A DNA stretch of 64,000 bases from an uncultured Roseobacter sp. (GCF_947488185.1 NZ_CANKYM010000003.1:818873-882872), one strand, 5' to 3'. Numbered from the stretch's first letter, positions 15,573 through 25,242 are shown. Made by a program: numbers and translations. Notes: a model not told the origin generated them from the sequence alone.

Positions 15573-15662
15573 GATCGCCTAAACCCTGCGGCAGCGCGGT
15601 GTCCGGTTGACCCGCGCCTTGGGCGTGATACACCGCGCCAATCTCTGCCGAAGGACGCTGAC

Positions 15663-17405
15663 ATGAACCTTTTTGCCGATATCCGCGCGCTTGTTTTGGA
15701 GTGCTTGCAGGACATGGAGACCGCCGGGCAACTGCGCGCCGGGCTGGCCATGGACAACGTGACGGTCGAGCCGCCGCGCGATGCGGCCCATGGCGATATG
15801 GCGACCAATGCGGCAATGGTGCTGGCAAAACCTGCCGGTCAGAAACCGCGCGACATTGCCGAGGCGCTGGCCGCCCGTTTGGCCGAGGATGATCGGATCG
15901 TTTCCGCGGATGTGGCGGGGCCGGGGTTCCTGAACCTGCGGCTGGCGCCTGCGGTCTGGCAGTCTGTCGTTGCCGCCGCTCTAACGGCAGGCCGTGATTT
16001 TGGCCGCGCGCAGCTGGGGCAGGGCAAACGCGTGAATGTGGAATATGTGTCGGCCAACCCCACCGGTCCCTTGCACGTGGGTCACACGCGCGGCGCAGTT
16101 TTTGGCGATGCGCTGGCCTCCCTGCTGGATTTCGCGGGCTTTGACGTGACGCGGGAGTATTACATCAATGACGGCGGCGCACAGGTCGATGTGCTCGCCC
16201 GGTCGGTGTATCTGCGGTATCTGGAGGCGCATGGGCAGGAGGTGGCCTTTCCCGATGGCACCTATCCGGGCGACTATCTGATCGCAGTGGGCGAGGCGCT
16301 GAAAGACAAGGTGGGCGATGCCTATCTGGACAAGGGCGAGCAGTACTGGCTTGAGGATCTTCGCGTTTTCGCGATGGATGCGATGATGGAGATGATCCGC
16401 GCCGATCTCAAGGCGCTCGGCGTTGAGATGGATGTCTTCTACTCCGAAAAATCTCTCTACGGGACGGGCCGGATCGAAGCTGCAATCGATGATCTTCGGG
16501 ACAAGGGTCTGATTTACGAAGGTGTTCTGGAGCCGCCCAAGGGCAAGAAGCCCGAGGACTGGGAGCCGCGTGAACAGACGCTGTTCAAATCCACCGAACA
16601 CGGGGATGATGTCGACCGCCCGGTGAAAAAATCCGATGGCAGCTGGACCTATTTTGCGCCTGATATCGCCTATCACTATGACAAGATCGACCGGGGTTTC
16701 GACACCCTGATCGATGTCTTTGGGGCCGACCACGGCGGCTATGTGAAGCGGATGAAGGCGGCGGTGTCCGCGCTCTCTGGCGGCACGGTGCCGCTCGACA
16801 TCAAGCTCTGCCAACTGGTGAAGCTCTTCAAGAACGGTGAGCCCTTCAAAATGTCCAAACGGGCAGGGACCTTTGTGACCCTGCGCGATGTGGTCGATCA
16901 GGTGGGCCCGGATGTGACGCGTTTTGTCATGCTCACACGCAAGAACGACGCGATGCTGGATTTCGACTTCGACAAGGTCATGGAGCAGAGCCGCGAGAAC
17001 CCCGTGTTCTATGTGCAATATGCCCATGCCCGGGTCGCCTCGGTGCTGCGCAAGGCCACCGAGGCGGATATTCCCGTCGATGATGCCACACTCCAGGCGG
17101 CGGACCTGAGCCTGCTCGATCACGAGGCGGAGATGGGGCTGGCGGCCAAGCTGGCTGAATGGCCGCGTCTGGTGGAAACCGCCGCGCGCAGCAATGAGCC
17201 GCACCGGGTGGCTTTTTACCTCTACGAGCTGGCCGGAACTTTCCATGCGCTGTGGAACAAGGGCAACGAGGTTCCCTCCTTGCGCTTTGTGCAGGATGAC
17301 CCAAAAGTCACAGCGGCGAAAATCGCCCTCGCAAAGGCCGTGAGCGTTGTAATTGCAGCCGGTCTTGGTATTCTTGGCGTTACACCGGCGCAGGAAATGC
17401 GGTAG
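15663..17405 (+). CDS. argS: Arginyl-tRNA synthetase
   Basis: 580 residues, class I aminoacyl-tRNA synthetase. The HIGH-type signature is [13 protein letters not shown]; the KMSKS-type signature is KMSKRAGTF near residue 397. The C-terminal DALR anticodon-binding domain includes [31 protein letters not shown]. The N-terminal Arg-tRNA-synthetase additional domain is present, so it is full length. It opens the argS-SPOR-nagZ-scpA-scpB run typical of alphaproteobacteria. Confidence 0.95.
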   Translation: MNLFADIRALVLECLQDMETAGQLRAGLAMDNVTVEPPRDAAHGDMATNAAMVLAKPAGQKPRDIAEALAARLAEDDRIVSADVAGPGFLNLRLAPAVWQSVVAAALTAGRDFGRAQLGQGKRVNVEYVSANPTGPLHVGHTRGAVFGDALASLLDFAGFDVTREYYINDGGAQVDVLARSVYLRYLEAHGQEVAFPDGTYPGDYLIAVGEALKDKVGDAYLDKGEQYWLEDLRVFAMDAMMEMIRADLKALGVEMDVFYSEKSLYGTGRIEAAIDDLRDKGLIYEGVLEPPKGKKPEDWEPREQTLFKSTEHGDDVDRPVKKSDGSWTYFAPDIAYHYDKIDRGFDTLIDVFGADHGGYVKRMKAAVSALSGGTVPLDIKLCQLVKLFKNGEPFKMSKRAGTFVTLRDVVDQVGPDVTRFVMLTRKNDAMLDFDFDKVMEQSRENPVFYVQYAHARVASVLRKATEADIPVDDATLQAADLSLLDHEAEMGLAAKLAEWPRLVETAARSNEPHRVAFYLYELAGTFHALWNKGNEVPSLRFVQDDPKVTAAKIALAKAVSVVIAAGLGILGVTPAQEMR

Positions 17406-17483
17406 CAAATCGCGACCTTCGCCCGAGCAGGCAGTCATAGACAGACCGACGGGGCATCGTTTCCCATCGGCAGCGAGGCGACG

Positions 17484-18485
17484 ATGGCGGACATTGAATT
17501 TTCCCATGGTATGGGCGCGTATGGGCGCGAGCACGAGGCCCCGCGCGCCGATGACCTGTCGCCCAACGCCCTGGCAATGATGACAAATGTGGCCGGCGCC
17601 GTGGTCTCTCTGGCGTTGATCGCGGGTATTGGCGTCTGGGGCTACAAGCTGATGGTGCGCGATGTCTCCGGTATTCCGGTTGTGCGTGCCGCCGAGGGTG
17701 AAATGCGGGTGCGCCCGGAAGATCCCGGCGGGCAGGTGGCCCGGCATCAGGGCTTGGCAGTTAACGCCGTCGCCGCAGAGGGCGTTGCCGCAGGTCCGGT
17801 GGATCAGGTGGTACTGGCCCCGCGGGACACCGATCTGGCGCAGGAAGATCAGCCGATTTCTGCCACGGATGTGGCGCCGGTGGCGCAACCCGAACCCCTC
17901 GCCCCGGCGGCGGAGGTTGTCGGCGGTGCCAAACGTATACCTGCACGGGTGGAGAGCACCTTGGCCGAGAACCTGCAAAGCGGCGCAATTGATGCGGTTG
18001 TGGCGGAGCTGACCGCTGGCGTGACCCCGCTGGCAGAGGCTGCCGATACGGCAGCGGACACCCCTGCAGCAGATGAAGCGACGGCAGCGGACGCCCAGGA
18101 AGCCCCCCCTGAAACCAGCCCGGCACAGATTGTGAAACGCCCGCGCCTGCGACCGGGCGCGCCCGCGACACTGCAGACTGCCGCCTTCGTTGCCGAGACC
18201 CCGACGGCCGAGATTGACGCCGCCGCCATCCCGGCAGGCACGCGTCTGGCGCAGCTGGGTGCCTTCGACAGCGCCGATGTGGCGCGCAGCGAATGGGCGC
18301 GTCTGGAAAGCCGCTTTGGCAGCTATCTGCAGGACAAATCGCGCGTGGTGCAGCAGGCGCAATCGGGCGGGCGCACCTTCTATCGCCTGCGGGCCATGGG
18401 GTTTGTCGATCTGGCAGATGCGCGGCGGTTCTGTTCCGCCTTCAAGGCCGAAGGGGTCGACTGCATTCCCGTCGCGTCCAAGTGA
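17484..18485 (+). CDS. SPOR domain-containing inner membrane protein
   Basis: 333 residues. A cytoplasmic N-terminus (~45 residues) is followed by one membrane helix (VAGAVVSLALIAGIGVWGY), a long Ala/Pro/Glu-rich periplasmic linker, and a C-terminal SPOR domain from about 252 (GTRLAQLGAFDSADVARSEW to CIPVASK), which binds denuded peptidoglycan glycan strands at division sites. The layout is that of FtsN-like or DedD-like proteins. The stop overlaps the nagZ GTG start (GTGA), so expression is coupled to peptidoglycan turnover. Confidence 0.85.
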   Translation: MADIEFSHGMGAYGREHEAPRADDLSPNALAMMTNVAGAVVSLALIAGIGVWGYKLMVRDVSGIPVVRAAEGEMRVRPEDPGGQVARHQGLAVNAVAAEGVAAGPVDQVVLAPRDTDLAQEDQPISATDVAPVAQPEPLAPAAEVVGGAKRIPARVESTLAENLQSGAIDAVVAELTAGVTPLAEAADTAADTPAADEATAADAQEAPPETSPAQIVKRPRLRPGAPATLQTAAFVAETPTAEIDAAAIPAGTRLAQLGAFDSADVARSEWARLESRFGSYLQDKSRVVQQAQSGGRTFYRLRAMGFVDLADARRFCSAFKAEGVDCIPVASK

Positions 18486-19480
18486 GCAGGTTCGGCGCCA
18501 CCATTCTCGACGCCGATGGGCTGGCGCTGACACCTGAGGAAACCGCCTTTTTCCGGCAAGCCAATCCCTTTGGCTTCATTCTCTTTGCCCGCAACATCGA
18601 CAGCCCGGATCAGGTGCGCCGTCTGTGCGACCAGATGCGCGATGCGGTCGGGCGGGATGCGCCCATCACCATCGATCAGGAAGGCGGACGGGTGCAGCGC
18701 CTGCGCGGCCCGCAATGGGCAGAATGGCAGCCACCGCTGGATTTTGTGACCGCAGCCGGGGCAGACGCCGAAAAGGCCATGTACCTGCGCTATCGCCTGA
18801 TTGCGGCGGAACTGAAGACGCTGGGGATCGACAGCAACTGCGCGCCCATGGTCGATCTGGCGGGCAATGAGACGCATGATTTCCTGCGCAATCGCTGCTA
18901 TGGGTCAGACCCGGCCACCGTGGCGCGCTTGGGCCGTGCCGTGGCCGATGGCTTGCTGGCGGGCGGTGTTTTACCGGTGATCAAACACATGCCCGGCCAT
19001 GGCCGCACCACGCTGGACAGTCACCATGACCTGCCACACGTCAGCGCCGCACCTGAAGAACTGGCGCAGCATGATTTTGTCCCCTTTGCGGCGCTCAGGG
19101 ATGTACCGATGGGGATGACGGCACATCTTGTCTATGAGGCGCTGGATGACCGCCCCGCGACCCTGTCACCCAAGGTCATGAAAGTGATCCGGGAAGAGAT
19201 CGGGTTTGATAACCTCATCATGACCGATGACATCAGCATGAAGGCGCTGAGCGGCAGTCTGGAAGAGATCACAACCGGTGCCCTCTCTGCCGGATGCGAC
19301 GTGGTCCTGCACTGCAATGCGCCGCTTGCCGATCGCGAACGGGTGACCGGGGCGGCGGGCGAGATGAGCGAGGCCGGGCAAATCAGGGCGGAACGGGCCC
19401 TTGGCTACCGGAAAGCCCCTGACGATATTGACATTGACGCCACACGCGCGCAGCTTGAGACGCTGTTGAGCGGGGCGTAA
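18482..19480 (+). CDS. nagZ: Beta-N-acetylhexosaminidase (glycoside hydrolase 3)
   Basis: 332 residues from a GTG start that overlaps the SPOR gene stop by 4 bases. It matches cytosolic NagZ, which removes GlcNAc from GlcNAc-anhydroMurNAc peptides in cell-wall recycling. Seen are IDQEGGRVQRL (substrate-binding), IKHMPGHGRTTLDSHHDLP with the His/Asp pair of the flexible catalytic loop, and MTDDISMKAL with the nucleophile aspartate. The anmK gene at 34.6 kb acts later in the same recycling pathway. Confidence 0.93.
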   Translation: MSRFGATILDADGLALTPEETAFFRQANPFGFILFARNIDSPDQVRRLCDQMRDAVGRDAPITIDQEGGRVQRLRGPQWAEWQPPLDFVTAAGADAEKAMYLRYRLIAAELKTLGIDSNCAPMVDLAGNETHDFLRNRCYGSDPATVARLGRAVADGLLAGGVLPVIKHMPGHGRTTLDSHHDLPHVSAAPEELAQHDFVPFAALRDVPMGMTAHLVYEALDDRPATLSPKVMKVIREEIGFDNLIMTDDISMKALSGSLEEITTGALSAGCDVVLHCNAPLADRERVTGAAGEMSEAGQIRAERALGYRKAPDDIDIDATRAQLETLLSGA

Positions 19481-19494
19481 AATCGTTATGGTGC

Positions 19495-20286
19495 ATGGCT
19501 GAAATACCCTTTGAGGAAGACAAGACATCGGTTGCGGATCGGCTCGCCGCTGAGGCGCTGATCGTCGATGTGGACGGCTTTGAGGGGCCGCTTGATCTGT
19601 TGCTGACACTCAGCCGCACGCAGAAGGTCGATCTGCGAAAGATCTCCGTTCTGGCGCTGGCCCGGCAATACCTCGCCTTCGTGGAACGCGCCAAGGCGCT
19701 GCGGCTAGAGCTGGCGGCGGATTATCTGGTCATGGCGGCCTGGCTTGCCTTTCTCAAATCCCGTCTGTTGCTGCCACCGGACCCCACCGAAGAGGGCCCA
19801 TCAGGTGAAGAACTGGCTGCGCATCTGGCTTTTCAACTCGAACGTTTACAGGCGATGCGCGATGCCGCCGCGCGGCTGATGGGGCGCGACCGACTGGGGC
19901 GCGATTTCTTCTGCCGGGGGCAGCCGCATAAAGTCACCCGCACCCGCAAGATCGAATACACCGCGACGCTGCTGGACCTGATGCAGGGCTATGCGCGTAT
20001 CCGTACGCGGGATGAATTCCGCCCCTTCGTCATGGACCGCGAGGCGGTGTTCACCATGGAACAGGCGCTGGAGCGGATGCGCGGGCTGATGGGTTTTGCA
20101 GGCGACTGGACGGATATCGCCAGCTACCTGCCCGAGGGCTGGGAGCTCGACCCGGTGCGCCGCCGGTCGGCCACGGCATCGACCTTTGCGGCCTCGCTGG
20201 AGCTTGTTAAAGAGGGCCATCTGGAAATCCGCCAGTCAGAGACATTCGCGCCTATCCAGCTGCGCAAGAAGGACCGCCCATCGTGA
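19495..20286 (+). CDS. scpA: Segregation and condensation protein A
   Basis: 263 residues of the kleisin ScpA, which bridges the SMC heads and ScpB in chromosome condensation. The family opening FEGPLDLLLTLSRTQKVDLRKISV is at about residues 24-47, the ALARQYLAFVERAKALRLELAADYLVMAAWLAFLKSRLLL segment follows, and a C-terminal winged-helix region is present. It begins 14 bases after nagZ and overlaps scpB by 4 bases. Confidence 0.93.
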   Translation: MAEIPFEEDKTSVADRLAAEALIVDVDGFEGPLDLLLTLSRTQKVDLRKISVLALARQYLAFVERAKALRLELAADYLVMAAWLAFLKSRLLLPPDPTEEGPSGEELAAHLAFQLERLQAMRDAAARLMGRDRLGRDFFCRGQPHKVTRTRKIEYTATLLDLMQGYARIRTRDEFRPFVMDREAVFTMEQALERMRGLMGFAGDWTDIASYLPEGWELDPVRRRSATASTFAASLELVKEGHLEIRQSETFAPIQLRKKDRPS

Positions 20287-20942
20287 GTGACGAGACATCG
20301 GCAGCACCGGAAGAGAGCCTGTTCGAGGCCCCGCCCATGGGCGAACAGGAACGGATGGTGGAGGCCATTCTCTTTGCCTCCGCCGAACCGGTATCGCTGA
20401 AGGAGCTAGGTGCGCGCATGCCGCATGGCTCCGACCCGGCAGAGGCGCTGGTGCACCTGCGCAAGAGGTACGAGGGCAGGGGGGTGAACCTGTGCAAGAT
20501 CGGGGATGCCTGGGCCATGCGCACGGCACCCGATCTGGGCTTTCTGATGCAGCGTGAAACCGTCGAGACCCGCAAGCTCAGCCGCGCCGCCATCGAAACG
20601 CTGGCGATCATCGCCTATCACCAACCGGTCACCCGCGCGGAGATCGAGGAAATTCGCGGGGTTTCCGTCAGCCGGGGCACCGTCGATCAACTGCTGGAGA
20701 TGGAGTGGATTCGCTTTGGGCGTCGCAAGATGACGCCCGGACGGCCGGTGACTTTCGTGGTCACCGAAGGGTTTCTGGACCACTTCGGGCTGGAGAATGC
20801 CCGCGATCTGCCGGGCCTCAAGGAGCTGCGCGCGGCGGGCCTGCTGGAAAACCGACCCCCGCCGGGCCTTGGATTACCCGGTCCCGAAGAAGATGCGGAA
20901 GAGGAAAGCGCCGAGGGCCAGAGCGAGCTTTTCGAGGACTAA
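20283..20942 (+). CDS. scpB: Segregation and condensation protein B
   Basis: 219 residues from a GTG that overlaps the scpA stop. ScpB dimerises and binds ScpA in the SMC condensin. Two winged helices are visible: EQERMVEAILFASAEPVSLKELGARMP and LSRAAIETLAIIAYHQPVTRAEIEEIRGVSVS, with the family's RGTVDQLLEMEWIRFGRRKMTPGRP. A Pro/Glu-rich C-terminal tail of ~45 residues is likely disordered. Confidence 0.93.
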   Translation: MSDETSAAPEESLFEAPPMGEQERMVEAILFASAEPVSLKELGARMPHGSDPAEALVHLRKRYEGRGVNLCKIGDAWAMRTAPDLGFLMQRETVETRKLSRAAIETLAIIAYHQPVTRAEIEEIRGVSVSRGTVDQLLEMEWIRFGRRKMTPGRPVTFVVTEGFLDHFGLENARDLPGLKELRAAGLLENRPPPGLGLPGPEEDAEEESAEGQSELFED

Positions 20943-20977
20943 CGCCTCTTGTCCTGAAAATCGCCGCAATTGGTGCT

Positions 20978-20983
20978 ATAGTG
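20978..20983 (+). promoter_or_regulatory. Extended -10 element before the 67-residue gene
   Basis: TGC-TATAGT forms an extended -10 (TGnTATAGT). No properly spaced -35 is seen. It lies 31 bases before the ATG of the small gene, which suggests that gene can be transcribed apart from scpB. Confidence 0.35.
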
Positions 20984-21014
20984 ACGGCGAGGCAATGCAT
21001 CACAGGGCAGCAAG

Positions 21015-21218
21015 ATGGACAGACTTATCAGCATGATCCTGCGCCAGATCACCCGGCGATTGGTCAACAAGGGCATCAATGCCGGGATCAACAAGGCCGC
21101 TTCCATGCGTCCGCGTAAGGATGATGGGGGCAACACCCCTGCGCACGCGCAAAGCAAAGAGAGCGCCCAACGAACAAAACAGGCGATGAAGATACTGCGC
21201 CGCACCACGCGGATGTAA
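21015..21218 (+). CDS. Small basic protein of unknown function
   Basis: 67 residues, strongly basic, with an N-terminal amphipathic helix (MDRLISMILRQITRRLVNKGINAGINKA) and a polar, Lys/Arg-rich remainder. It has no signal peptide or cysteine. It lies after scpB, the position where many alphaproteobacteria carry tatABC, but it is not TatA: there is no membrane helix followed by the FG hinge. I do not recognise the family. It converges on the dCTP-deaminase gene. Confidence 0.6.
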   Translation: MDRLISMILRQITRRLVNKGINAGINKAASMRPRKDDGGNTPAHAQSKESAQRTKQAMKILRRTTRM

Positions 21219-21226
21219 CACGCGCC

Positions 21227-22303
21227 TCAGGTTGCGCGAAAATGCTTGCTGAGTTTCAGGCCCTGGCCCTGATAGTTTGACGCGATGCCCGCGCCGTACA
21301 GCTGTGTCGGCACCTCCGCCATGCGTTCATAGACCAGACGACCCACGACCTGCCCGTGCTCCAGTACGAAAGGCGCCTCGTGACAGCGCACTTCGAGAAC
21401 GCCGCGCGACCCGGAACCGCCTGCTGCGTCATGGCCGAAACCGGGGTCGAAAAAGCCCGCGTAATGGACCCGGAACTCGCCCACCATGGCCAGAAACGGC
21501 GCCATTTCAGCGGCGTATTCGGGCGGAATGGTAACCGCCTCGCGGCTGACCAGAATGTAAAAGGCACCGGGATCCAGAATGATCTGACCGTTGTCGCTGT
21601 GCACTTCTTCCCAATACTCGCGGGGCGGGTAGTGGTCGATCAGGTCCAGATCAATCACGCCGGTGTGCGGCTTTGCCCGGTAGCCCACAAGGGTCGTCTC
21701 CGGCAGGCGCAGATCTACGGAAAACCCCAGCCCCTCGTCAATCACCGCAGGGCCGTCAACCAGCGGTGTTTCGGCATGCAGTGCGCGCAGGGCATCATCA
21801 TCCAGCACCGCCTGCCCATCGCCAAATCGGATCTGATTGAGCCGCATGCCCGGGCGCACCAGAACGGAAAACGACCGTGGGCAGATCTCGGCATAAAGCG
21901 GGCCGTGGTACCCCGGCGCAATCCGATCAAATTCTGTACCGCCATCGGTGATCGTACGGGTCAGCAGGTCCAGCCTGCCGGTCGAGCTCTTGGCATTGGC
22001 CACCGCCTGAATGTCTTCGGGCAGAGCCAGCGATTCCATCAGCGGCACGACGTAGACACAGCCCTTTTCCAATACCGCGCCATCGCTGAGATCCACGCGG
22101 TGCATCTCGAATTCCTTCAGGCGGTCAGAAACCCGTTCGCCGTGGCCCGCCAGAAAGGAGGCGCGCACCCGGTAAGCCGTTGTGCCCAAACGCAGATCGA
22201 GGCTGGCGGGTTGAATTTGTGCGGCACTGATCTCGCGCGTTGCGGCGATCTGGGTGTCGGCGATCATCTGCGTGATCATCTGGTTGGGCAGCACGCCGCT
22301 CAT
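21227..22303 (-). CDS. 2'-deoxycytidine 5'-triphosphate deaminase, two-domain alphaproteobacterial form
   Basis: 358 residues, about twice the length of E. coli Dcd (193). The N-terminal part has IQPASLDLRLGTTAYRVRASFL; the centre has ANAKSSTGRLDLLTRTITDGGTEFDRIAPGYHGPLYAEICPRSFSVLVRPGMRLNQIRF, the trimer-forming dUTPase-fold motifs; the C-terminal part repeats a similar fold (VDLRLPET and YAGFFDPGFGH). This matches the duplicated DCD family of alphaproteobacteria, which makes dUTP from dCTP. Located downstream of, and convergent with, the scpAB run; tRNA-Pro is just upstream. Confidence 0.88.
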   Translation of the reverse strand: MSGVLPNQMITQMIADTQIAATREISAAQIQPASLDLRLGTTAYRVRASFLAGHGERVSDRLKEFEMHRVDLSDGAVLEKGCVYVVPLMESLALPEDIQAVANAKSSTGRLDLLTRTITDGGTEFDRIAPGYHGPLYAEICPRSFSVLVRPGMRLNQIRFGDGQAVLDDDALRALHAETPLVDGPAVIDEGLGFSVDLRLPETTLVGYRAKPHTGVIDLDLIDHYPPREYWEEVHSDNGQIILDPGAFYILVSREAVTIPPEYAAEMAPFLAMVGEFRVHYAGFFDPGFGHDAAGGSGSRGVLEVRCHEAPFVLEHGQVVGRLVYERMAEVPTQLYGAGIASNYQGQGLKLSKHFRAT

Positions 22304-22370
22304 GCTCTGTCTCCTGAATGTGCAAAGGCCCGCGCACTGCAGGCGCGGGCACTTGGCAAATGTCGGATAG

Positions 22371-22447
22371 TGGTCGGGCTAGCAGGACTCGAACCTGCGA
22401 CCTTCCGTCCCCCAGACGGACGCGCTACCAGGCTGCGCCATAGCCCG
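22371..22447 (-). tRNA. tRNA-Pro (anticodon GGG)
   Basis: A 77-nt cloverleaf on the minus strand. The acceptor stem is CGGGCTA/TAGCCCG, the D arm GCGCAGCCTGGTAGCGC, the anticodon stem TCCGT/ACGGA with loop CTGGGGG (anticodon GGG), and the T arm GCAGGTTCGAGTCCTGC. An A discriminator and an encoded CCA follow. It lies between the dCTP-deaminase gene and the MerR gene, all on the same strand. Confidence 0.95.
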
Positions 22448-22503
22448 ACATGAGGCGCTTCATACCCGATCTGGGGGCCGAGGCAAGAGCGAATTGGCAT
22501 CTG

Positions 22504-23865
22504 TCAGTCTTTGCGGACGTCTTTGCGCGCGCTGGCCATGCTGGCGCGCAGACGGATCAATTGCGCCAGAAGCGGCTTGGCGGCCTGCTGTTGATCCGGG
22601 GCCAGGGTCTTTGTCCGTGCAAGTGCCGATAGCGCGGCAGGGTGCGCCGGCATATCGGCCTCGTCGGGCAGAGGGCCAAGCTCAATGATCCGCGGTTTTG
22701 GCTCCGCTGGTTCTGCGGTATCCGCTGCGGCCTCTATGTGGATTTCGTCCGGTGTGCTCTCCTCAGTGTCGGAGGTGTCCGGTAGGTCATCGCCATTTTG
22801 GACCGAGTCTTCCGGGGTTTCGTCTGGCGGCGGCGCCAGAGGGCGACGGATGAAGCTGGGCAGGCTGTCAGAGGCAGGCGTCTCTTCTGCGGCCACCTCT
22901 GCCGGGCTCTCCGCGTCCGGTTCCGGCGCGTTTTCTGCGCTTAAAGGTGCTTCTTCGAGCGCCGCATCTTCAGGGGCACTTGCGTCGATGGGCGTCCCGG
23001 CCTCTTCGGCGTCCAGTGCGGGTGTTTCTTTTGCCGGGTCGGGCTCCTCATACAGGGCCAGTTCCGGTTCGTCCGCAGGCACGTCGGCCGTCTCTTCTGC
23101 CGCCGGTTCTTCTTCCGCCCCTGGAAGATCCAGCATTGCTTCTGAACCCGCGTCGAGCGGGTCTGGTTCGGGGGCCGGGACTTCTGGGTCGGCCTCCAAA
23201 ACCTCTGGTTTAGGTACCTTTTCTGCTTCTGGCTCTGGTACCGTTTCGGGCTCAGGCTCCGGTGAAGGCTCTTGCGCAGGCTCTGCGTTCTGTGTTGCGT
23301 CTTCCTGTTCGGGCTCGGCTATCTCAACAGCCTCAGCCTCAGCCTCAGCCTCAGCCTCAGCCTCAGCCTCAGCCTCGGGCGCGGCTGGCTCAGGCGCCTC
23401 GGCTGCGGGTTCTGGCACTTCTTCCGGTTCGGGCGAAGCCTCCTCAGCCATATCCACGGAGTCACTGACGTCTTCTGCTGCTTCAACCGGCTCCGGCTCA
23501 GGTGCCGCGGCCGCTTCGAGGGGCGGGTCTTCTGGTGCAGCTTGTGCAGGCTGATCGGAGCTGCCTTCGATCACCGCCATGGTCAGATCATCAAGCGCCT
23601 GCGACTGGTCCGCCACATGGCTCATGCCCTGTTCACGCAGGATTTTCTGCACACCCTTGATGGTCAGCCCATCGTCGTGCAGCAGCTTCTTGATGCCCCC
23701 CAGCAGCAGCATATCGGCAGGTCGGTAGTACCGTCGCCCGCCCGCGCGCTTGATCGGCTTCACTTGCGTGAACTTGCTCTCCCAGAACCGCAACACATGC
23801 GCCTGCACGCCCAGCCAGTCGGCAACCTCCGAGATCGTGCGAAAAGCATCAGGTGATTTGGACAT
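22504..23865 (-). CDS. MerR family regulator with a long acidic, low-complexity C-terminus
   Basis: 453 residues. Residues 1-~85 are a MerR DNA-binding domain ([25 protein letters not shown] then [21 protein letters not shown]), a form found after ihfA in rhodobacteria. From ~110 to ~400 it is a Glu/Ala/Pro-rich disordered region including eight Glu-Ala repeats coded by a 6-bp microsatellite. The last ~50 residues are ordered and basic ([33 protein letters not shown]). No effector domain or metal-binding cysteines are visible, so it is not a metal-sensing MerR. It follows ihfA by 4 bases. Target genes unknown. Confidence 0.85.
   Translation of the reverse strand: MSKSPDAFRTISEVADWLGVQAHVLRFWESKFTQVKPIKRAGGRRYYRPADMLLLGGIKKLLHDDGLTIKGVQKILREQGMSHVADQSQALDDLTMAVIEGSSDQPAQAAPEDPPLEAAAAPEPEPVEAAEDVSDSVDMAEEASPEPEEVPEPAAEAPEPAAPEAEAEAEAEAEAEAEAVEIAEPEQEDATQNAEPAQEPSPEPEPETVPEPEAEKVPKPEVLEADPEVPAPEPDPLDAGSEAMLDLPGAEEEPAAEETADVPADEPELALYEEPDPAKETPALDAEEAGTPIDASAPEDAALEEAPLSAENAPEPDAESPAEVAAEETPASDSLPSFIRRPLAPPPDETPEDSVQNGDDLPDTSDTEESTPDEIHIEAAADTAEPAEPKPRIIELGPLPDEADMPAHPAALSALARTKTLAPDQQQAAKPLLAQLIRLRASMASARKDVRKD
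23328..23375. repeat. Hexanucleotide microsatellite (CAGCCT)8
   Basis: Eight perfect tandem copies of CAGCCT (48 bp) in the MerR coding region; on the minus strand they encode alternating Glu and Ala. Six-base units preserve frame, so slippage would only change the length of the acidic linker. Confidence 0.9.
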
Positions 23866-23869
23866 CAGA

Positions 23870-24172
23870 TCAGGACTTGTTCCCGTCGGCCACGCGATCT
23901 TTCATCAGGTGGGAAGGGCGGAACGTCAGCACGCGGCGCGGGTTGATCGGCACCTCTTCGCCGGTCTTCGGGTTGCGCCCGACACGCGCGGATTTGTCCC
24001 GCACCGAGAAGGTCCCAAAGGAGGATATCTTGACCTGCTCGCCGCGCACCAGCGCGTCCGACAGATGCTCCAGCACGGATTCCACAAGTTGCGCGCTTTC
24101 ATTGCGCGACAATCCCACCTCGCGGAACACAGCTTCGCTCAGATCCATGCGTGTCAAAGTCTTTTCGGCCAT
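23870..24172 (-). CDS. ihfA: Integration host factor subunit alpha
   Basis: 100 residues of the HU/IHF family: [22 protein letters not shown] at the N-terminus, the [30 protein letters not shown] beta-arm region with the NPKTG turn and intercalating proline, and [14 protein letters not shown] at the end. The ATG at 24172 has GGGGGA upstream; an earlier in-frame Met adds only ten atypical residues. It bends DNA as a heterodimer with IhfB. Lies between fabH and merR on the same strand. Confidence 0.93.
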   Translation of the reverse strand: MAEKTLTRMDLSEAVFREVGLSRNESAQLVESVLEHLSDALVRGEQVKISSFGTFSVRDKSARVGRNPKTGEEVPINPRRVLTFRPSHLMKDRVADGNKS

Positions 24173-24197
24173 GTTGTCCCCCGTTGAGTTTTCAGCA

Positions 24198-24227
24198 ACC
24201 ATAGGGGACAGGGATTTTCAGAGTCAA
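24198..24227 (-). promoter_or_regulatory. Sigma70-type promoter of ihfA
   Basis: On the minus strand TTGACT (24222-24227) and TATGGT (24198-24203) with an 18-bp spacer, 26 bases before the ihfA ATG. It would give ihfA-merR transcription separate from plsX-fabH. Confidence 0.5.
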
Positions 24228-24270
24228 TATCAATGGCTTGCGTGATGCCGTTTGAGCGACAAATACCGCG

Positions 24271-25242
24271 CTACCAGCGCAGCACCACCGCACCCCAGGC
24301 CAATCCACCGCCGATGGCTTCAGTCACGATCAGATCGCCCTCTTTGATTTGTCCGCGCGCCCGCCCGACAGAGAGGGCCAGGGGAATCGATGCGGCAGAG
24401 GTATTGCCGTGGTCCTGCACCGTCACCACCACGTTTTCCATCGGCAGGCCCAGCTTTTTCGCGGTGCCCTGGATGATGCGGATGTTGGCCTGATGCGGCA
24501 CGATCCAATCCACGTCTTCGGCGGTCACGCCTGCGCGCGCCATTGCCTTATTCGCGGTGGCGGCCAGCTTTTCGACCGCGTGGCGGAAGACCTGATTGCC
24601 CTGCATGCGCAGATAGCCGGTGGTGCCAGTTGAGACGCCGCCGTCGACGTAGAGCAGATCCTTGTGGCGTCCGTCCGAGTTGAGATCGGTCGACAGGATG
24701 CCGCGATCCTCAGACGTGCCCGCACCGTCCTGCGCTTCCAGCACCAGCGCGCCCGCGCCATCGCCAAAGAGCACGCAGGTGGACCGGTCCGTCCAATCCA
24801 TGATGCGGCTGAAGGTTTCCGCACCGATGACCAGCACCCGGCTGGCCTGGCCGGAGAGGATCAGCGCATTGGCGTTGCTGAGCGCATAGATGAACCCGGC
24901 GCAGACCGCCTGCACATCAAAGGCAAAGCCGTTTTCCATGCCCAGCTCGGCCTGCACCATGGTGGCCGCAGAGGGAAAGGTCAGATCTGCGGTTGAGGTT
25001 GCCACGATAATGGCATCGACGTCCTTGGGCTCCAGCCCCGCGTCGTTTAGTGCCGCACGGGCCGCCGCCGTCGCCATGGTCGAGGTCGTTTCCCCGTCGC
25101 CCGCGAAATGCCGCCGTTCAATGCCCGAGCGCGACTTGATCCATTCGTCATTGGTGTCGAGCGTCGCCTCGAACTCCTTGTTCGGCACAACACGTTTCGG
25201 CAGGTAATGGCCGACACCTTTGACAACAGCTCGCAGGCTCAT
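24271..25242 (-). CDS. fabH: 3-oxoacyl-[ACP] synthase III
   Basis: 323 residues, KAS III, which condenses acetyl-CoA with malonyl-ACP to start fatty acid synthesis. Visible are the catalytic cysteine in DVQAVCAGFIYAL (~113), the histidine in VPHQANIRI and the asparagine in DHGNTSAASIPLAL. The N-terminal DTNDEWIKSRSGIERRHF is family-typical. Start overlaps the plsX stop by 4 bases, the usual plsX-fabH coupling. Confidence 0.95.
   Translation of the reverse strand: MSLRAVVKGVGHYLPKRVVPNKEFEATLDTNDEWIKSRSGIERRHFAGDGETTSTMATAAARAALNDAGLEPKDVDAIIVATSTADLTFPSAATMVQAELGMENGFAFDVQAVCAGFIYALSNANALILSGQASRVLVIGAETFSRIMDWTDRSTCVLFGDGAGALVLEAQDGAGTSEDRGILSTDLNSDGRHKDLLYVDGGVSTGTTGYLRMQGNQVFRHAVEKLAATANKAMARAGVTAEDVDWIVPHQANIRIIQGTAKKLGLPMENVVVTVQDHGNTSAASIPLALSVGRARGQIKEGDLIVTEAIGGGLAWGAVVLRW

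Noticed and set aside
15981..18533. 850-codon open frame antisense to argS and the SPOR gene
   Set aside because: His/Arg/Gly-rich shadow of strongly supported genes, with no domain signature.
23328..23375. Tandem repeat that could be taken for a CRISPR array
   Set aside because: It is a 6-bp microsatellite without spacers, in frame inside the MerR gene.
22685..23554. 289-codon Ser/Ala/Gly-rich frame antisense to the MerR tail
   Set aside because: Its low complexity mirrors the Glu/Ala-coding repeats of the opposite strand; there is no ribosome binding site.
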